Of a stretch of 64,000 bases of DNA, positions 8,979 through 18,220 are shown piece after piece. The stretch lies in assembly GCA_963750395.1 (NCBI GenBank), contig CAVVQM010000010.1, forward strand, positions 599,282 through 663,281. The letters run 5' to 3'. This DNA comes from JADJPO01 sp963750395. Lineage in GTDB: Bacteria > Actinomycetota > Actinomycetes > Actinomycetales > Kineosporiaceae. How positions within the stretch are numbered: the first letter of the stretch is position 1; each line of letters begins with the position of its first letter. The position numbers and the translations under genes are program-made. The notes under the pieces are model-generated. The model was not told the origin of the DNA. It worked only from the letters and a program-made list of their open reading frames with translations, and made no database searches.

Positions 8979-10333
8979 GGGTCGATATCGGCGTTGAGCC
9001 GCACGAACGGGTTGTACAACAACGAGTTCGGCCGGCATTCGCACTCGAAGGCGATCTTCATCGGGGCGATGCGGCCCTCGTCCTTGAGCTGGAACAGCCG
9101 GTTCACGACCCGGTCGCGTACGTCCTGGGGCGAGATGGTGTTCAGGTAGATCTTCGTTCCGCCCTCGAACCCGGCCAACGTCGAGACCCGCCACTTCAGC
9201 AGCACCCGCCACGGCATCGGCACGTCGACGTCCGGTGGCTTGTGATGCCACTCCTCGTTGCACGGGACGTCGGCCCCGGTGGCCGCATGACAGGCGTGGA
9301 TCAGATCCGACATCGCCCGGACCTCCTCCGCCGAATGGTTCCACGGCTGGCTGCGGGCGCTCTTGGAGAACACCTCGAGGGCGGGAAAACGGTGGCCGAA
9401 CCCGGCGATCGCCACGGCATGCTCGTTCTCGGCCACGACCAGGTTCATGTACCCGGCGTAGTTGACCGCGACCTCGTTGTAGAGGTTGGGGTTGGCCCGA
9501 ACCCGCTGCAGTTCGATCTCGCTACTCACGCCGCGTTCGTCGATGCCGACCAACTGCTTGTGCAGGTGATCGAACGAGGCCCCGGCCGGCTTGAGCCAGT
9601 TCTGGAAGACCGCCACGTACCGCACGTACCGGTTGGACTGATAGATCTCCCGCAGGGAGCGGACGGTGAAGTCGGTGTACGCGTAGTGCTCCTCGGGGCT
9701 GAGCGTGCCCGAACCGGCCACCTGCTCCTCGTACTGGGCGTCGTCCACCGTGTGCCGCCGGGCGACGATCACATCGTGACTCCCGCCGAAGAAGGCGTCC
9801 GCCACCGCGAGCAGGCTCTGCTCGTCGTGACCACCGGGGTCCTCACCCGCCGCCCGCAACCGGGTGCCGGCCATGGCCAGCAGGTGCTCGCGCCCGCCGG
9901 GCGCGGCCAGGTACTCGGCGCGGCGGGCGAGTTCCTTCTCGCCGAGAACGTGTCCGTAGTTCTGCCGCCAGTAGTCGTAGGAGATGATCTCGAACAGGTT
10001 CGGGATGCGACGGAACTGCGCAACCGTGTCCCCCACGTTCGCGGTGGTCACGGCGGACAGGGTGGTCGGGACTCCCCCGTCGAGCACGACCCGTTCCTTC
10101 TCGGGAGGGGTCTCCAGGTATCGGCCGGAACAGAACGCACAGAGGTGGTCACGCCGCTCGGCGGCCAGCGGCCGCGGCTCGACGACGGGTAGGCCCAGCG
10201 GCCGGTTGCCACGGCCCGGCACGGTCCAGACCTGGGTCCCGCTGAACGGGTTGACCTGCTTCACCGTTCCGTCGGCCATCCGGTCGACGTAGCGGGGTGG
10301 CGTGAACAGCGGCTCAGTGACCATGGGGCACAT
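8969..10333 (-). CDS. DUF4921 (GalT-like, HIT-superfamily) protein
   Basis: A 454-residue protein resembling the actinobacterial DUF4921 family, distantly related to galactose-1-phosphate uridylyltransferase. A HIT-like active-site stretch FDHLHKQLVG lies at about residues 252-261, and CAFCSGRYLETP near residue 70 looks like a metal-binding or nucleotide-site motif. The ATG at 10333 was chosen for its GAAGGAT ribosome site; a second ATG at 10324 is possible. It is divergent from maf. The reaction is not established; nucleotidyl transfer is a family-level guess. Its 3' end merges with a 14-bp tandem repeat. Confidence 0.8.
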   Translation of the reverse strand: MCPMVTEPLFTPPRYVDRMADGTVKQVNPFSGTQVWTVPGRGNRPLGLPVVEPRPLAAERRDHLCAFCSGRYLETPPEKERVVLDGGVPTTLSAVTTANVGDTVAQFRRIPNLFEIISYDYWRQNYGHVLGEKELARRAEYLAAPGGREHLLAMAGTRLRAAGEDPGGHDEQSLLAVADAFFGGSHDVIVARRHTVDDAQYEEQVAGSGTLSPEEHYAYTDFTVRSLREIYQSNRYVRYVAVFQNWLKPAGASFDHLHKQLVGIDERGVSSEIELQRVRANPNLYNEVAVNYAGYMNLVVAENEHAVAIAGFGHRFPALEVFSKSARSQPWNHSAEEVRAMSDLIHACHAATGADVPCNEEWHHKPPDVDVPMPWRVLLKWRVSTLAGFEGGTKIYLNTISPQDVRDRVVNRLFQLKDEGRIAPMKIAFECECRPNSLLYNPFVRLNADIDPDF

Positions 10334-10417
10334 GATGCCGATCCTTCGAGGGCTCGCCCAAAGCCGAACCGGCCCGACTCGGCCCCGCGGGCCGTCCGCC
10401 TGAGTAACCTCGCCGCC

Positions 10418-11089
10418 ATGCCCGTCGTCCAGCACCTGATCCTGGCCAGCGCCTCGACCGCCCGCCGGGCCACGCTGCGCGCCGCGGGACTCGAGCCACA
10501 GGTGCTCGTCTCCGGGGTCGACGAGGACGCCGTGCTCGCGGGTGCCCAGGGCCACGCTCCGAACGGGGCGGTCGCACTGCTCGCCCGGGCCAAGGCCGAG
10601 CAGGTGGCGGCCGACCTGGTCCTCGGGGATCCGGCCCGCGACGGACTCGTGCTCGGATGCGACTCGATGCTCGAACTCGACGGCGCGCTGCAGGGGAAAC
10701 CGGCGGACGCCGACGAGGCCCGGCGGCGGTGGCGACGGATGAGCGGGGCGTCCGGCACGCTGCACACCGGACACTGGCTGATCCGGCTCGACGCGACCGG
10801 CGGCCGGGCGCGGGCGGCGGGCGCGACGTCGTCCACGACCGTCCACTTCGCCGAGGTGGACGATGCCGAGATCGAGGCCTACGTGGCGACCGGCGAGCCG
10901 CTCGCCGTCGCCGGGGCCTTCACCGTCGATGGCGTGGGCTCGGCCTTCGTGCGAGGCATCGAGGGCGACCATCACGGCGTGGTGGGCGTCTCGGTGCCGC
11001 TGCTCCGCGAGCTGGCCGGACGCCTCGGGGTGTTCTGGCCCGATCTGTGGCGCCGGGACGTCCGGGACCGTTCCGCGCAGGGAGCCTGA
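10418..11089 (+). CDS. maf: Maf-family nucleotide pyrophosphatase
   Basis: A 223-residue cytoplasmic housecleaning enzyme that hydrolyses non-canonical or modified nucleoside triphosphates to monophosphates. The N-terminus has the family signature LASASTARRATL, followed by LVSGVDED, LGCDSMLELDG and GKPADADEAR. Its C-terminus VVGVSVPLLREL is also typical. It starts 84 bases from the divergent DUF4921 gene and its stop is two bases before the GTG of the next gene, implying coupled translation. In other actinobacteria maf also lies near acyl-CoA carboxylase genes, as here. Confidence 0.93.
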   Translation: MPVVQHLILASASTARRATLRAAGLEPQVLVSGVDEDAVLAGAQGHAPNGAVALLARAKAEQVAADLVLGDPARDGLVLGCDSMLELDGALQGKPADADEARRRWRRMSGASGTLHTGHWLIRLDATGGRARAAGATSSTTVHFAEVDDAEIEAYVATGEPLAVAGAFTVDGVGSAFVRGIEGDHHGVVGVSVPLLRELAGRLGVFWPDLWRRDVRDRSAQGA

Positions 11090-11090
11090 C

Positions 11091-12458
11091 GTGGCACCGG
11101 TTGAGCACCACACCGACGGCGGGGACACTCAGGGGATGGCGAACGACGAGCTGACCAGGCTCGCCGGCCGGCAACACCTGCTGGCAACCCTCGCCGAGGA
11201 GACGGCGCAGGCCCGTCAGGCACCGGAGGGCGGTGGGTTCGGCGGCCGGATGAGCAGGATCGCTCTGTTGCTTCTCGATGTCGATCACTTCTCCGAGATC
11301 GGCCACCGGCTCGGGCCCGAGGTGGCGGAACAGGTGCTGATCGCCGTGAGTCGGCGGATGCGTCCCGCACTACGACCCACCCAGTTGCTGGCCCGCCTGG
11401 GCGACGACGAGTTCGCGGTGATCCTGCCGGACGCCGACCGCGACGCCGCCGAGCGCGTGGCGCAGGCGCTGATGGCCCGGCTCGACCACGAGGTCGAGGT
11501 CGGGGCCGACGGCGCGTCGCACAAGGTCCGCGTCAGCGCGAGCGCGGGCATCGCCACCTGCCGCCTGCCGCGCGATGACCCCCGGGCGATGGTCGCCCAG
11601 GCCACCGCCGCGGTGATGCAGGCCAAGCGGTCCGGGGGCGGGATCAGCCACTATGACGCCGAACTCGAGCTCACCACCCGCCGCCGCCCACCCATCGGGG
11701 AGCTGCGGGTGGCCATGGAACACGGCGACCTCGAGGTGCACCTGCAGCCGCAGCTCGATCTGGCGGGACGAACGGTCCACGGAGCTGAGGCGCTGGCCCG
11801 GTGGCGGCACCCCAACGACGGGGTGCTCCTGCCGGCCTCGTTCCTGCCCCTGGCGGCGCAGACCGGGCTGATGCGCCCGATCACCAAGATGCTCCTCGAC
11901 CTCACGGTTGAGGCATGCCGGCAGTGGTGGCACCAGGGCTGCGAGGTGCCGGTGAGCCTGAACCTCGGCGTCCACGACCTGCTGGACACGGATCTGACCA
12001 ATGAGATCCCGCAGTCGCTGGAGCAGGCCGGGCTGCCACCGTCGGCGCTGCGCATCGAGATCACCGAGGATGCCTTCCTGGCCGACGCCGAGTCGGTCGC
12101 CGAACTGTTGGACGAGTGGGCCCGGGCCGGGATCGGCGTGTGTCTGGACGACTTCGGGACCGGCTACTCGTCGTTGGCCTACCTGCGGACCCTGCCGATC
12201 GGCGAACTGAAGCTCGACAAGGTCTTCATCCGGGACCTGGCCAGACCCCGGACCACGACCATCGTGCGGCACACCATCGCCATGGCCCACGACCTGGGCA
12301 TGTCCGTCGTGGCCGAGGGTGTCGAGGGTGAAATGACCGCACGGGACCTGCTGGCGCTCGGCTGCGACATCGGTCAGGGCGATCTGTTCGGTGCCCCCAT
12401 GCCGTTGGCCGAGTTCAAGGCCTATCTCAGCTGCCCGGAGCCCGGTCTGTCGCCGTGA
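11091..12458 (+). CDS. GGDEF/EAL cyclic-di-GMP protein, probable phosphodiesterase
   Basis: A 455-residue soluble protein. The N-terminal GGDEF-like domain (about residues 40-180) has the degenerate active-site loop LGDDEF at about 102-107 in place of GGDEF. The C-terminal EAL domain (about 200-450) keeps its catalytic set: GAEALARW, the Asn in SLNLG, EITED, DDFGTGYSS, LKLDK, AEGVE and GQGD. Cyclic-di-GMP breakdown is therefore likely, with cyclase activity doubtful. The GTG start was picked for AGGGA upstream and coupling to maf; an in-frame ATG at 11136 is the alternative. No membrane or sensor domain is present. The last 32 bases overlap the end of the convergent phosphofructokinase gene. 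Confidence 0.88.
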   Translation: MAPVEHHTDGGDTQGMANDELTRLAGRQHLLATLAEETAQARQAPEGGGFGGRMSRIALLLLDVDHFSEIGHRLGPEVAEQVLIAVSRRMRPALRPTQLLARLGDDEFAVILPDADRDAAERVAQALMARLDHEVEVGADGASHKVRVSASAGIATCRLPRDDPRAMVAQATAAVMQAKRSGGGISHYDAELELTTRRRPPIGELRVAMEHGDLEVHLQPQLDLAGRTVHGAEALARWRHPNDGVLLPASFLPLAAQTGLMRPITKMLLDLTVEACRQWWHQGCEVPVSLNLGVHDLLDTDLTNEIPQSLEQAGLPPSALRIEITEDAFLADAESVAELLDEWARAGIGVCLDDFGTGYSSLAYLRTLPIGELKLDKVFIRDLARPRTTTIVRHTIAMAHDLGMSVVAEGVEGEMTARDLLALGCDIGQGDLFGAPMPLAEFKAYLSCPEPGLSP

Positions 12459-14715
12459 GCTCGTCGGTAGCCTGCCCCTCGGCCCGCCTCGAGCGGGCCG
12501 GCGGGTCGGCCATCGTCGACAGCACCGGCAGGTAGGAGAGCCACCACTGATGGGCGGGGCGCCGTGCCACGGCGTCCATCAGCTCGTTCACCCGGGCCAC
12601 CGGCCCGGAGCACAGCGATCCCTGCACCGTGCCCAGGAAGACGCTGTCGACCCTCGATTCGGTGAACTGTCCGTGCAGCAGGTCCAGGCCGTAACTGACC
12701 AGCTGCACCGCGAGGTTGCGGTCGAAGGGCGACGGCCGGCCGCCCTGCTGCACGTGCCCCAGTGTGGCGGTCCGGACATCGAACAGTCCGTCGCTCTCCG
12801 CCTCGAGCACGTTGGCCAGTACGTCGACGGTGTAGTGGGGGCTGGCTTCCTCGTTGCGCAGCAGCAGGAACAGTCCCCGGCCCTCCTCGAACGCGGCTCG
12901 CATGGCCCGGGTGTCGGACTGCAGGTCCGCCAGGCCCACTCCGGTCTCATGCAGGTAGACGCGTTCAGCGCCGGCGGCGATGGCCGCCATGGTGGTCAGA
13001 TAGCCGCAGGTGCGCCCCATCAGCTCGACGATGAAGCACCGTTGTTCGGCACCGGCCGACTGTTTGATCCGGTCCAGTGCATCGACCGCCACCCCGAGGG
13101 CGGTGTCCGCGCCGATCGACAGATCGGTGCCGGGCAGGTTGTTGTCGACCGAGGCGGGCACGCAGACGACCGGCAGACGCAGCATCGGGTAGCGGGTCTG
13201 CTCGGCCAGCATGGCCGCGGCCGACAGATAGCCGTCGACACCGCCGATGATCATCAGGGCATCGAGTCGGGCCTCCTCCACGGCGCGGCTGATCGCGTAC
13301 AGGTCCTCCACCTGCACGGCGCCGCGGGCGGTGCCCAGCATGGCGCCACCCTCGGTGATCCAGCCGTCCACCTCCTCCCAACTCAGCTCGCGGATCCGCC
13401 CGGCCGCCAGACCCGGCAGCCCCCCGCTGACCCCGAGCATGTGCATCCCCCGGGCCATACCGAGGCGGACGGCCGCATACACCGCGCTGTTCATCCCCGG
13501 GGACAGCCCGCCGACGTGAACCAGCCCGACCCGCTTGGCCCCGGGCGGCATCTCCGCTGACGGCGGGGTGCTCAGGTCGTCGAGGATCCTCATCAGAGAC
13601 GTGAAGGTGGTTCCCCGCGCCTGGATCGCGCCTGCGGTGCGACCCTGCGACATCCGCTCCCCGAGGCGCCTGGTGACGGCCACCGCGCGGTGCAGCGGAC
13701 GACGGGTCACCCGGCTGTGCTGCAGGCCCACCACCGTGGGTTCTGCCGAGGGCGAGCCCTGGATGACCTCGAGGGCGGCGGCGTGTCCGACGAGTGTGCT
13801 CATCCACCGGTCGAAGGCGCTCGGCGTCCCCCCGCGTTGCACGTGGCCGAGCGTGGTGACCCGGACGTCCTCACCCAGCCAATCGTGCATCACCTCCGCC
13901 ACGTCCTGCGCCCGAATCGGATTCCCCTCGAGATCGACCGCCCCCTCGGCGACGACGACGAGCCCATCGCGCCGACCGGCGGCCCGTCCGGCCCGCAGCG
14001 CATCGCACAACCGGGTCTGCCATCCCGGTCCGGCCGGGTCCTCGGGCACGAACACGGCGTCGCAGCCGCCGGCGACGGCCGAGGCCACCGCCAGGTAACC
14101 GCATCGCCGGCCCATCACCTCGATGACGAAGCTTCGCTGATGACTGGCCGCGGTCGACGTGATCGCGTCGATCGCGTCCACGATCCGGTGCAGCGCCGAG
14201 TCGGCGCCGATCGTCATGTCGAAGCCGACCATGTCGTTGTCGATCGAGCCGACCATGCCGCTCACCTGCAGCTGCTGGTGGCGGTCGGCCGTGGCGGCGT
14301 CGAGCTCGCCCACCTCGACCAGCTCGGCCAGCAGGGAGGGCCACTCCTCCAGAAGCAGCGCTGCACCCGTCAGGCTGCCGTCCCCTCCGATCACGACCAA
14401 CCGATCGATGCCGGCCGCGACCAGGTTGCCCGCCGCCGCCCGCCGCCCCTCGCGGGTGCGGAACTCCTTCGAGCGCGCGGTGCCGATCAGGGTCCCACCG
14501 CGGTGCTGGATGTCGGCCACGTCATCCCAGGCCATCGGGCGGATCTGCGATCCGCCGTCCACCAAGCCCTGCAGTCCCTCGTGAACAGCGAACGGCTCGG
14601 CCCCCCGGGCGAGCGCGGTGCGGACGACGGCCCGCAGGGCGGCATTCATGCCCGGCGCATCGCCGCCACTGGTGAGGACGGCCAGCCTGACCCTGACGCC
14701 GGGTGGTTCGGACAC
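12427..14715 (-). CDS. Tandem two-domain 6-phosphofructokinase (eukaryote-like)
   Basis: A 762-residue protein made of two successive PFK domains, about the size of eukaryotic PFK and twice the usual bacterial enzyme. The N-terminal half has an apparently complete site: TSGGDAPGMNA, IGGDGSLTGA, SIDND and GHVQRGGTPSAFDR. The C-terminal half (from about residue 397) is degenerate: GGLSPGMNS replaces the GGD nucleotide loop, GGVDG replaces GGDGS and SVDNN replaces TIDND, while GHVQQGGRPSPFDR is retained. This division into catalytic and regulatory halves mirrors the eukaryotic enzyme. The start is GTG with GGGAGGAT upstream. ATP versus pyrophosphate use is not tested; the Gly-rich N-terminal motif resembles the ATP type. 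Confidence 0.88.
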   Translation of the reverse strand: MSEPPGVRVRLAVLTSGGDAPGMNAALRAVVRTALARGAEPFAVHEGLQGLVDGGSQIRPMAWDDVADIQHRGGTLIGTARSKEFRTREGRRAAAGNLVAAGIDRLVVIGGDGSLTGAALLLEEWPSLLAELVEVGELDAATADRHQQLQVSGMVGSIDNDMVGFDMTIGADSALHRIVDAIDAITSTAASHQRSFVIEVMGRRCGYLAVASAVAGGCDAVFVPEDPAGPGWQTRLCDALRAGRAAGRRDGLVVVAEGAVDLEGNPIRAQDVAEVMHDWLGEDVRVTTLGHVQRGGTPSAFDRWMSTLVGHAAALEVIQGSPSAEPTVVGLQHSRVTRRPLHRAVAVTRRLGERMSQGRTAGAIQARGTTFTSLMRILDDLSTPPSAEMPPGAKRVGLVHVGGLSPGMNSAVYAAVRLGMARGMHMLGVSGGLPGLAAGRIRELSWEEVDGWITEGGAMLGTARGAVQVEDLYAISRAVEEARLDALMIIGGVDGYLSAAAMLAEQTRYPMLRLPVVCVPASVDNNLPGTDLSIGADTALGVAVDALDRIKQSAGAEQRCFIVELMGRTCGYLTTMAAIAAGAERVYLHETGVGLADLQSDTRAMRAAFEEGRGLFLLLRNEEASPHYTVDVLANVLEAESDGLFDVRTATLGHVQQGGRPSPFDRNLAVQLVSYGLDLLHGQFTESRVDSVFLGTVQGSLCSGPVARVNELMDAVARRPAHQWWLSYLPVLSTMADPPARSRRAEGQATDELTATDRAPGS

Positions 14716-14816
14716 GGACTCATCCTCCCGCAGGGGCTTCCTGGACGGACTTCAGCCCGCGCCGAGGATCGTGTCACATCTGCCGCGACCCGTGCAGCGG
14801 GCTCAGGCCGGCGCTG

Positions 14817-16403
14817 TCAGACCGGGGGGACCCCGTGCCGCTTGGCCGGCAGGTCGCGGTCGCGCCCGGCGGCGAAGGCGAGTCGCAGGCTGACCTCCCG
14901 GCGCAGCTCCCCCGGTTCGACGACCGCATCGACGACCAGGTCGCCGGCCAGGCGGAACAGGTCGACGTCCTGCTCGTACTCGGCGCGGCGGGCGGAGACG
15001 AACTCGGCGCGTTCGGTCTCGTCGTCGATCTGCGCGATCTTGCCCGCGAAGACGGCGTTCACCGCGGCCTCCGGACCCATCACGGCGATCCGCGCGCTGG
15101 GCAGGGCGAGCGTGGCATCCGGCCCGAAGCCCGGCCCGGCCATCGCGTACAGCCCTGCGCCGTAGGCCTTGCGCACCACGACGCAGATCTGCGGGACGGT
15201 CGCCTCGGACACCGCCGTGATCATCTTGGCGCCGTGCCGGATGATCCCGCCGCGCTCCACCTCGCTGCCGATCATGAAGCCCGGCACGTCCGCCAGATAC
15301 AGCAGCGGGACGTTGAAGGCGTCGCAGAGCCAGATGAAGCGGGCCGCCTTGTCCGCCGAGTCCCGGAACAGGACCCCGCCGCGCACGGCGCTGTTGTTGG
15401 CCAGTACCCCGACACTGCGTCCGTCGATGCGCGCCAGCCCGACCACGAGCTCGGCCGCGAACAGCGGTTTGATCTCGAAGAACGACTCGGCGTCGACGAG
15501 CGCGTCGATCAGCTCGTGGACGTCGAACGGTACCGATTCGGCGTCCGGAACCAGGTCCCGGTCCGCCTCGCGCACAGGGGGTTCCACGGCGTAGTCGGGC
15601 GGAGCCTGTCGCCAGGTCGTCGGCAGGTAGGAGAAGTAGAGCCGAGCCTGTTCGATGGCGTCGGCGTCGTCCGTGGCCAGGTTGTCGGCGCAACCGGAGA
15701 CCGTGCAGTGCATCCGGGCCCCGCCCATCTCCTCCAGGGAGACCACCTCGCCGACGACCATCTCGGCCATCCGCGGACTGCCGAGGTACATCGAGGCATT
15801 GCCCTCGACCATGAAGACGACGTCGCAGAACGACGGGATGTAGGCGCCGCCGGCGGCCGACGGGCCGAACAGGCAGCAGATCTGCGGCACCCGGCCCGAG
15901 AGCAGCACCTGGTTGTGGAAGATCCGGCCGGCGCCCCGCCGCCCGGGGAACAGCTCGACCTGGTCGGTGATCCGCGCCCCCGCCGAGTCGACGAGCCAGA
16001 ACACCGGCAGTTCCTCGCGGAGTGCGGCCTCGGTGGCACGGACCATCTTCTCCACGGTGCGCGCCCCCCACGAGCCGGCCTTGACGGTGGGGTCGTTGGC
16101 GATCACGATCACCGCCCGGCCCTCGACCAGGCCGCGGCCGGTGACCACACCGTCGGCCGGCAGACCGGCGCCGGGCTCCACCGAACCCGCGGCCGCCTGG
16201 GCGTTCGCGAGCAGACCGTCCTCGACGAAGCTGGCCTCGTCGCACAGGAGCGAGATCCTGCGTCGAACGGGGATCTTGCCCTGCCCCGCGAGTTTGGCGG
16301 CCCCCGCGTCGGAGGGCGCCGCCGCACGCGCCCGGGCGGCCGCCAGTTCGGTGTAGTGCGCTTCGACGTCGCCGCGCCCGGGCTGGTGGTCTGCGGGGGT
16401 CAC
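14817..16403 (-). CDS. Acyl-CoA carboxylase carboxyltransferase (MccB-like beta subunit)
   Basis: A 528-residue biotin-dependent carboxyltransferase of the AccD/MccB type. The two crotonase-like halves are visible, with FGPSAAGGAYIPSF (acyl-CoA oxyanion region) and ADVPGFMIGSEVERGGI in the C-terminal half, features shared with methylcrotonyl- and geranyl-CoA carboxylase beta subunits. The GTG at 16403 lies four bases past the acyl-CoA dehydrogenase stop; an in-frame GTG at 16433 is possible. The operon with an isovaleryl-like acyl-CoA dehydrogenase and a divergent MerR regulator suggests leucine or branched acyl-CoA breakdown. Its biotinylated alpha partner is not in the operon; the alpha subunit at 19875 is a possible one. 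Confidence 0.88.
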   Translation of the reverse strand: MTPADHQPGRGDVEAHYTELAAARARAAAPSDAGAAKLAGQGKIPVRRRISLLCDEASFVEDGLLANAQAAAGSVEPGAGLPADGVVTGRGLVEGRAVIVIANDPTVKAGSWGARTVEKMVRATEAALREELPVFWLVDSAGARITDQVELFPGRRGAGRIFHNQVLLSGRVPQICCLFGPSAAGGAYIPSFCDVVFMVEGNASMYLGSPRMAEMVVGEVVSLEEMGGARMHCTVSGCADNLATDDADAIEQARLYFSYLPTTWRQAPPDYAVEPPVREADRDLVPDAESVPFDVHELIDALVDAESFFEIKPLFAAELVVGLARIDGRSVGVLANNSAVRGGVLFRDSADKAARFIWLCDAFNVPLLYLADVPGFMIGSEVERGGIIRHGAKMITAVSEATVPQICVVVRKAYGAGLYAMAGPGFGPDATLALPSARIAVMGPEAAVNAVFAGKIAQIDDETERAEFVSARRAEYEQDVDLFRLAGDLVVDAVVEPGELRREVSLRLAFAAGRDRDLPAKRHGVPPV

Positions 16404-16407
16404 GGGA

Positions 16408-17610
16408 CTAGTCAACCGCGAGTCCGAGCCCACGCGCGATGACCAGACGCTGCACCTCGGAGGTACCCTCGCCGATCTCGAGCACCTTGGCGTCGCGGTA
16501 GAAGCGGGCGACGGGACTGTCCTCGACGAAGGATGCGCCGCCGAATACCTGGGCTGCCAGCCGAGTGGCGTCGACCGCCACGGTGGTGCTGTGCAGCTTG
16601 GCCATGGCCGCGGCCTGCTTGGCCTCGTTGCGCAGGCCCCGCCCCCCCGAACCGGACCGCAGCCGATCGGCGAGCCAGGCGGCGCGGTAGGTGAGCAGCC
16701 GAGCGCCCTCGATCGCTGTCGCCAGGTCGGCCAGCGGGAAGCTCAGACCCTGGTTGACGCCGATGGGCCGCCCGAAGGCGGTGCGATGGCCGGCGTAGTC
16801 GCAGGCGGAGTCGAGGCAGGCCCGGGCCAGCCCGAGGGCCAGGGCGGAGATCGCCACCCGGCCGTCGTCCAGGGTGGCCAGGAACTGGGTGAACCCGCGG
16901 CCCTGCTCTCCGAGCAGGGCGTCCGGGCCGACCCGGCATCGGTCCAGGGTCAGCGGGTGGGTGTCGCTGGCGTGCCAGCCCAGCTTGCGATAGGCGGGCT
17001 CGACGGTCAGACCGTCGGCACCTGCCGGGACCAGGAAGGTACTGATCGGCCCCGTCCCGGACGAGGCGCTGACGCCGATCGGGGGTCGCGTGCGTGCGGC
17101 CACGGTGATGACGCTGGTGATCGGAGTGCCCGAATTGGTGATGAACGCCTTCGAACCGGTGAGCAGCCAGCCTCCCTCGCCGTCCGGGTCGGCGCGCGTG
17201 CTCAGGGCGGCCGCGTCCGACCCAGCCCCCGGCTCGGTCAGGCCGAAGGCGGCCAGGCGGCGGCCGGCGACCAGGTCGGGCAGCCAGCGCCGCTTCTGCT
17301 CGTCGCTGCCGTAGACCTGGATCGGGCCGATGCCCAGGCCCACGCCCGCGGACAGCGTGATCCCCACCGACTGGTCGACGTAGCCGAGTTCCTCGATGGC
17401 CACGCACAGTGTGATCAGATCGGCATCCGATCCGCCGTACTCCTCGGGGGCGAGCAGCCCGAACAGCCCGAGATCGCCCATCCGATGGATCAGGCCCACC
17501 GGCAGCGCACCGGCGGCGTCCCATCCGGCGCAATACGGGGCGACGTGCTCGGCCGCGAAGTCGCGGATCACGGCCCGGAAGTCCTCGTGCTCCTTGCGCA
17601 GCTCGAACAT
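16408..17610 (-). CDS. Acyl-CoA dehydrogenase
   Basis: A 400-residue flavoenzyme that oxidises acyl-CoA to enoyl-CoA and passes electrons to ETF. The three family regions are present: LTEPGAGSD (FAD/acyl-CoA site), the central beta domain with GSKAFITNSG, and the C-terminal EGTSEVQRLVIAR. Strong GGGAGGAT precedes the ATG. The MerR operator lies immediately upstream. Adjacency to an MccB-like carboxyltransferase suggests an isovaleryl-CoA dehydrogenase-like role, but chain-length specificity cannot be stated. Confidence 0.9.
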   Translation of the reverse strand: MFELRKEHEDFRAVIRDFAAEHVAPYCAGWDAAGALPVGLIHRMGDLGLFGLLAPEEYGGSDADLITLCVAIEELGYVDQSVGITLSAGVGLGIGPIQVYGSDEQKRRWLPDLVAGRRLAAFGLTEPGAGSDAAALSTRADPDGEGGWLLTGSKAFITNSGTPITSVITVAARTRPPIGVSASSGTGPISTFLVPAGADGLTVEPAYRKLGWHASDTHPLTLDRCRVGPDALLGEQGRGFTQFLATLDDGRVAISALALGLARACLDSACDYAGHRTAFGRPIGVNQGLSFPLADLATAIEGARLLTYRAAWLADRLRSGSGGRGLRNEAKQAAAMAKLHSTTVAVDATRLAAQVFGGASFVEDSPVARFYRDAKVLEIGEGTSEVQRLVIARGLGLAVD

Positions 17611-17622
17611 GGATCCTCCCAG

Positions 17623-17645
17623 TTGACCTTTACGTCAAGGTAAAG
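17623..17645. promoter_or_regulatory. Candidate MerR operator in the acyl-CoA dehydrogenase/merR intergenic region
   Basis: TTGACCTTTACGTCAA (17623-17638) is an inverted repeat TTGAC-N6-GTCAA. ACCTT-N6-AAGGT (17626-17641) and CTTTAC-N6-GTAAAG (17628-17645) nest on it. It sits in the 72-base space between the divergent genes. The layout resembles LiuR-type operators that control branched-chain acyl-CoA catabolism, as I recall them. Regulation of both genes by the adjacent MerR protein is inferred. Confidence 0.65.
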
Positions 17646-17682
17646 CACTCTGGGACCGACGGCAAGGTCGGAGGTACGGACG

Positions 17683-18093
17683 GTGACACATCTGGACACG
17701 CTCGGGTCCGCCGCGACGGAGGGCCCCACGCAGACCTGGACGATCGCCGAGCTCGCCGAGGAGTTCGACGTCACCCACCGGACCATCCGCTTCTACGAGG
17801 GTCGCGGTCTGATCACCCCTGCGCGCCACGGCACCCATCGGGTCTTCCGGCCCCGCGACCGGGTCCGGCTGGCGCTGGTGCTGCGGGGCAAGCGGCTGGG
17901 CTTCGACCTGGAGCAGATCCGCCACATCATCGACATGTACGACACGGAGCCTGGCGAGGCGGGCCAGATCCACTACCTCCTGGAGCAGATCGCAGCCCGA
18001 CGGGCCGATCTGGAGCAGCGCCGGCAGGACATCCAGCAGACCCTCGCCGAACTGGACGACGTCGAGCGCCGCTGCCGGGATCGTCTGACCTGA
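17683..18093 (+). CDS. MerR-family transcriptional regulator
   Basis: A 136-residue DNA-binding protein. The winged helix-turn-helix is at about residues 18-85, with TIAELAEEFDVTHRTIRFYEGRGLI as its core (two overlapping stretches), followed by a coiled-coil dimerisation helix rich in Glu, Arg and Gln (about 100-136). No metal-binding cysteines are present, so it is not a metal sensor of the classic type. GTG start with GGAGGT at 17670-17675. Divergent from the acyl-CoA dehydrogenase operon across a palindromic operator, so it probably controls that operon in response to an acyl-CoA intermediate. Confidence 0.88.
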   Translation: MTHLDTLGSAATEGPTQTWTIAELAEEFDVTHRTIRFYEGRGLITPARHGTHRVFRPRDRVRLALVLRGKRLGFDLEQIRHIIDMYDTEPGEAGQIHYLLEQIAARRADLEQRRQDIQQTLAELDDVERRCRDRLT

Positions 18094-18220
18094 GCGGGAC
18101 ACACCCGAACGCTCGTCCGCCCGCGCGATCGGTTCGCGATTGGCTACGGTGGCCGTCGGCCGCGACAGGCCGACGTCGGACCAGGCCGGGGGGCGTAGGA
18201 CGCGGGAGGTTGTAGGCCCA

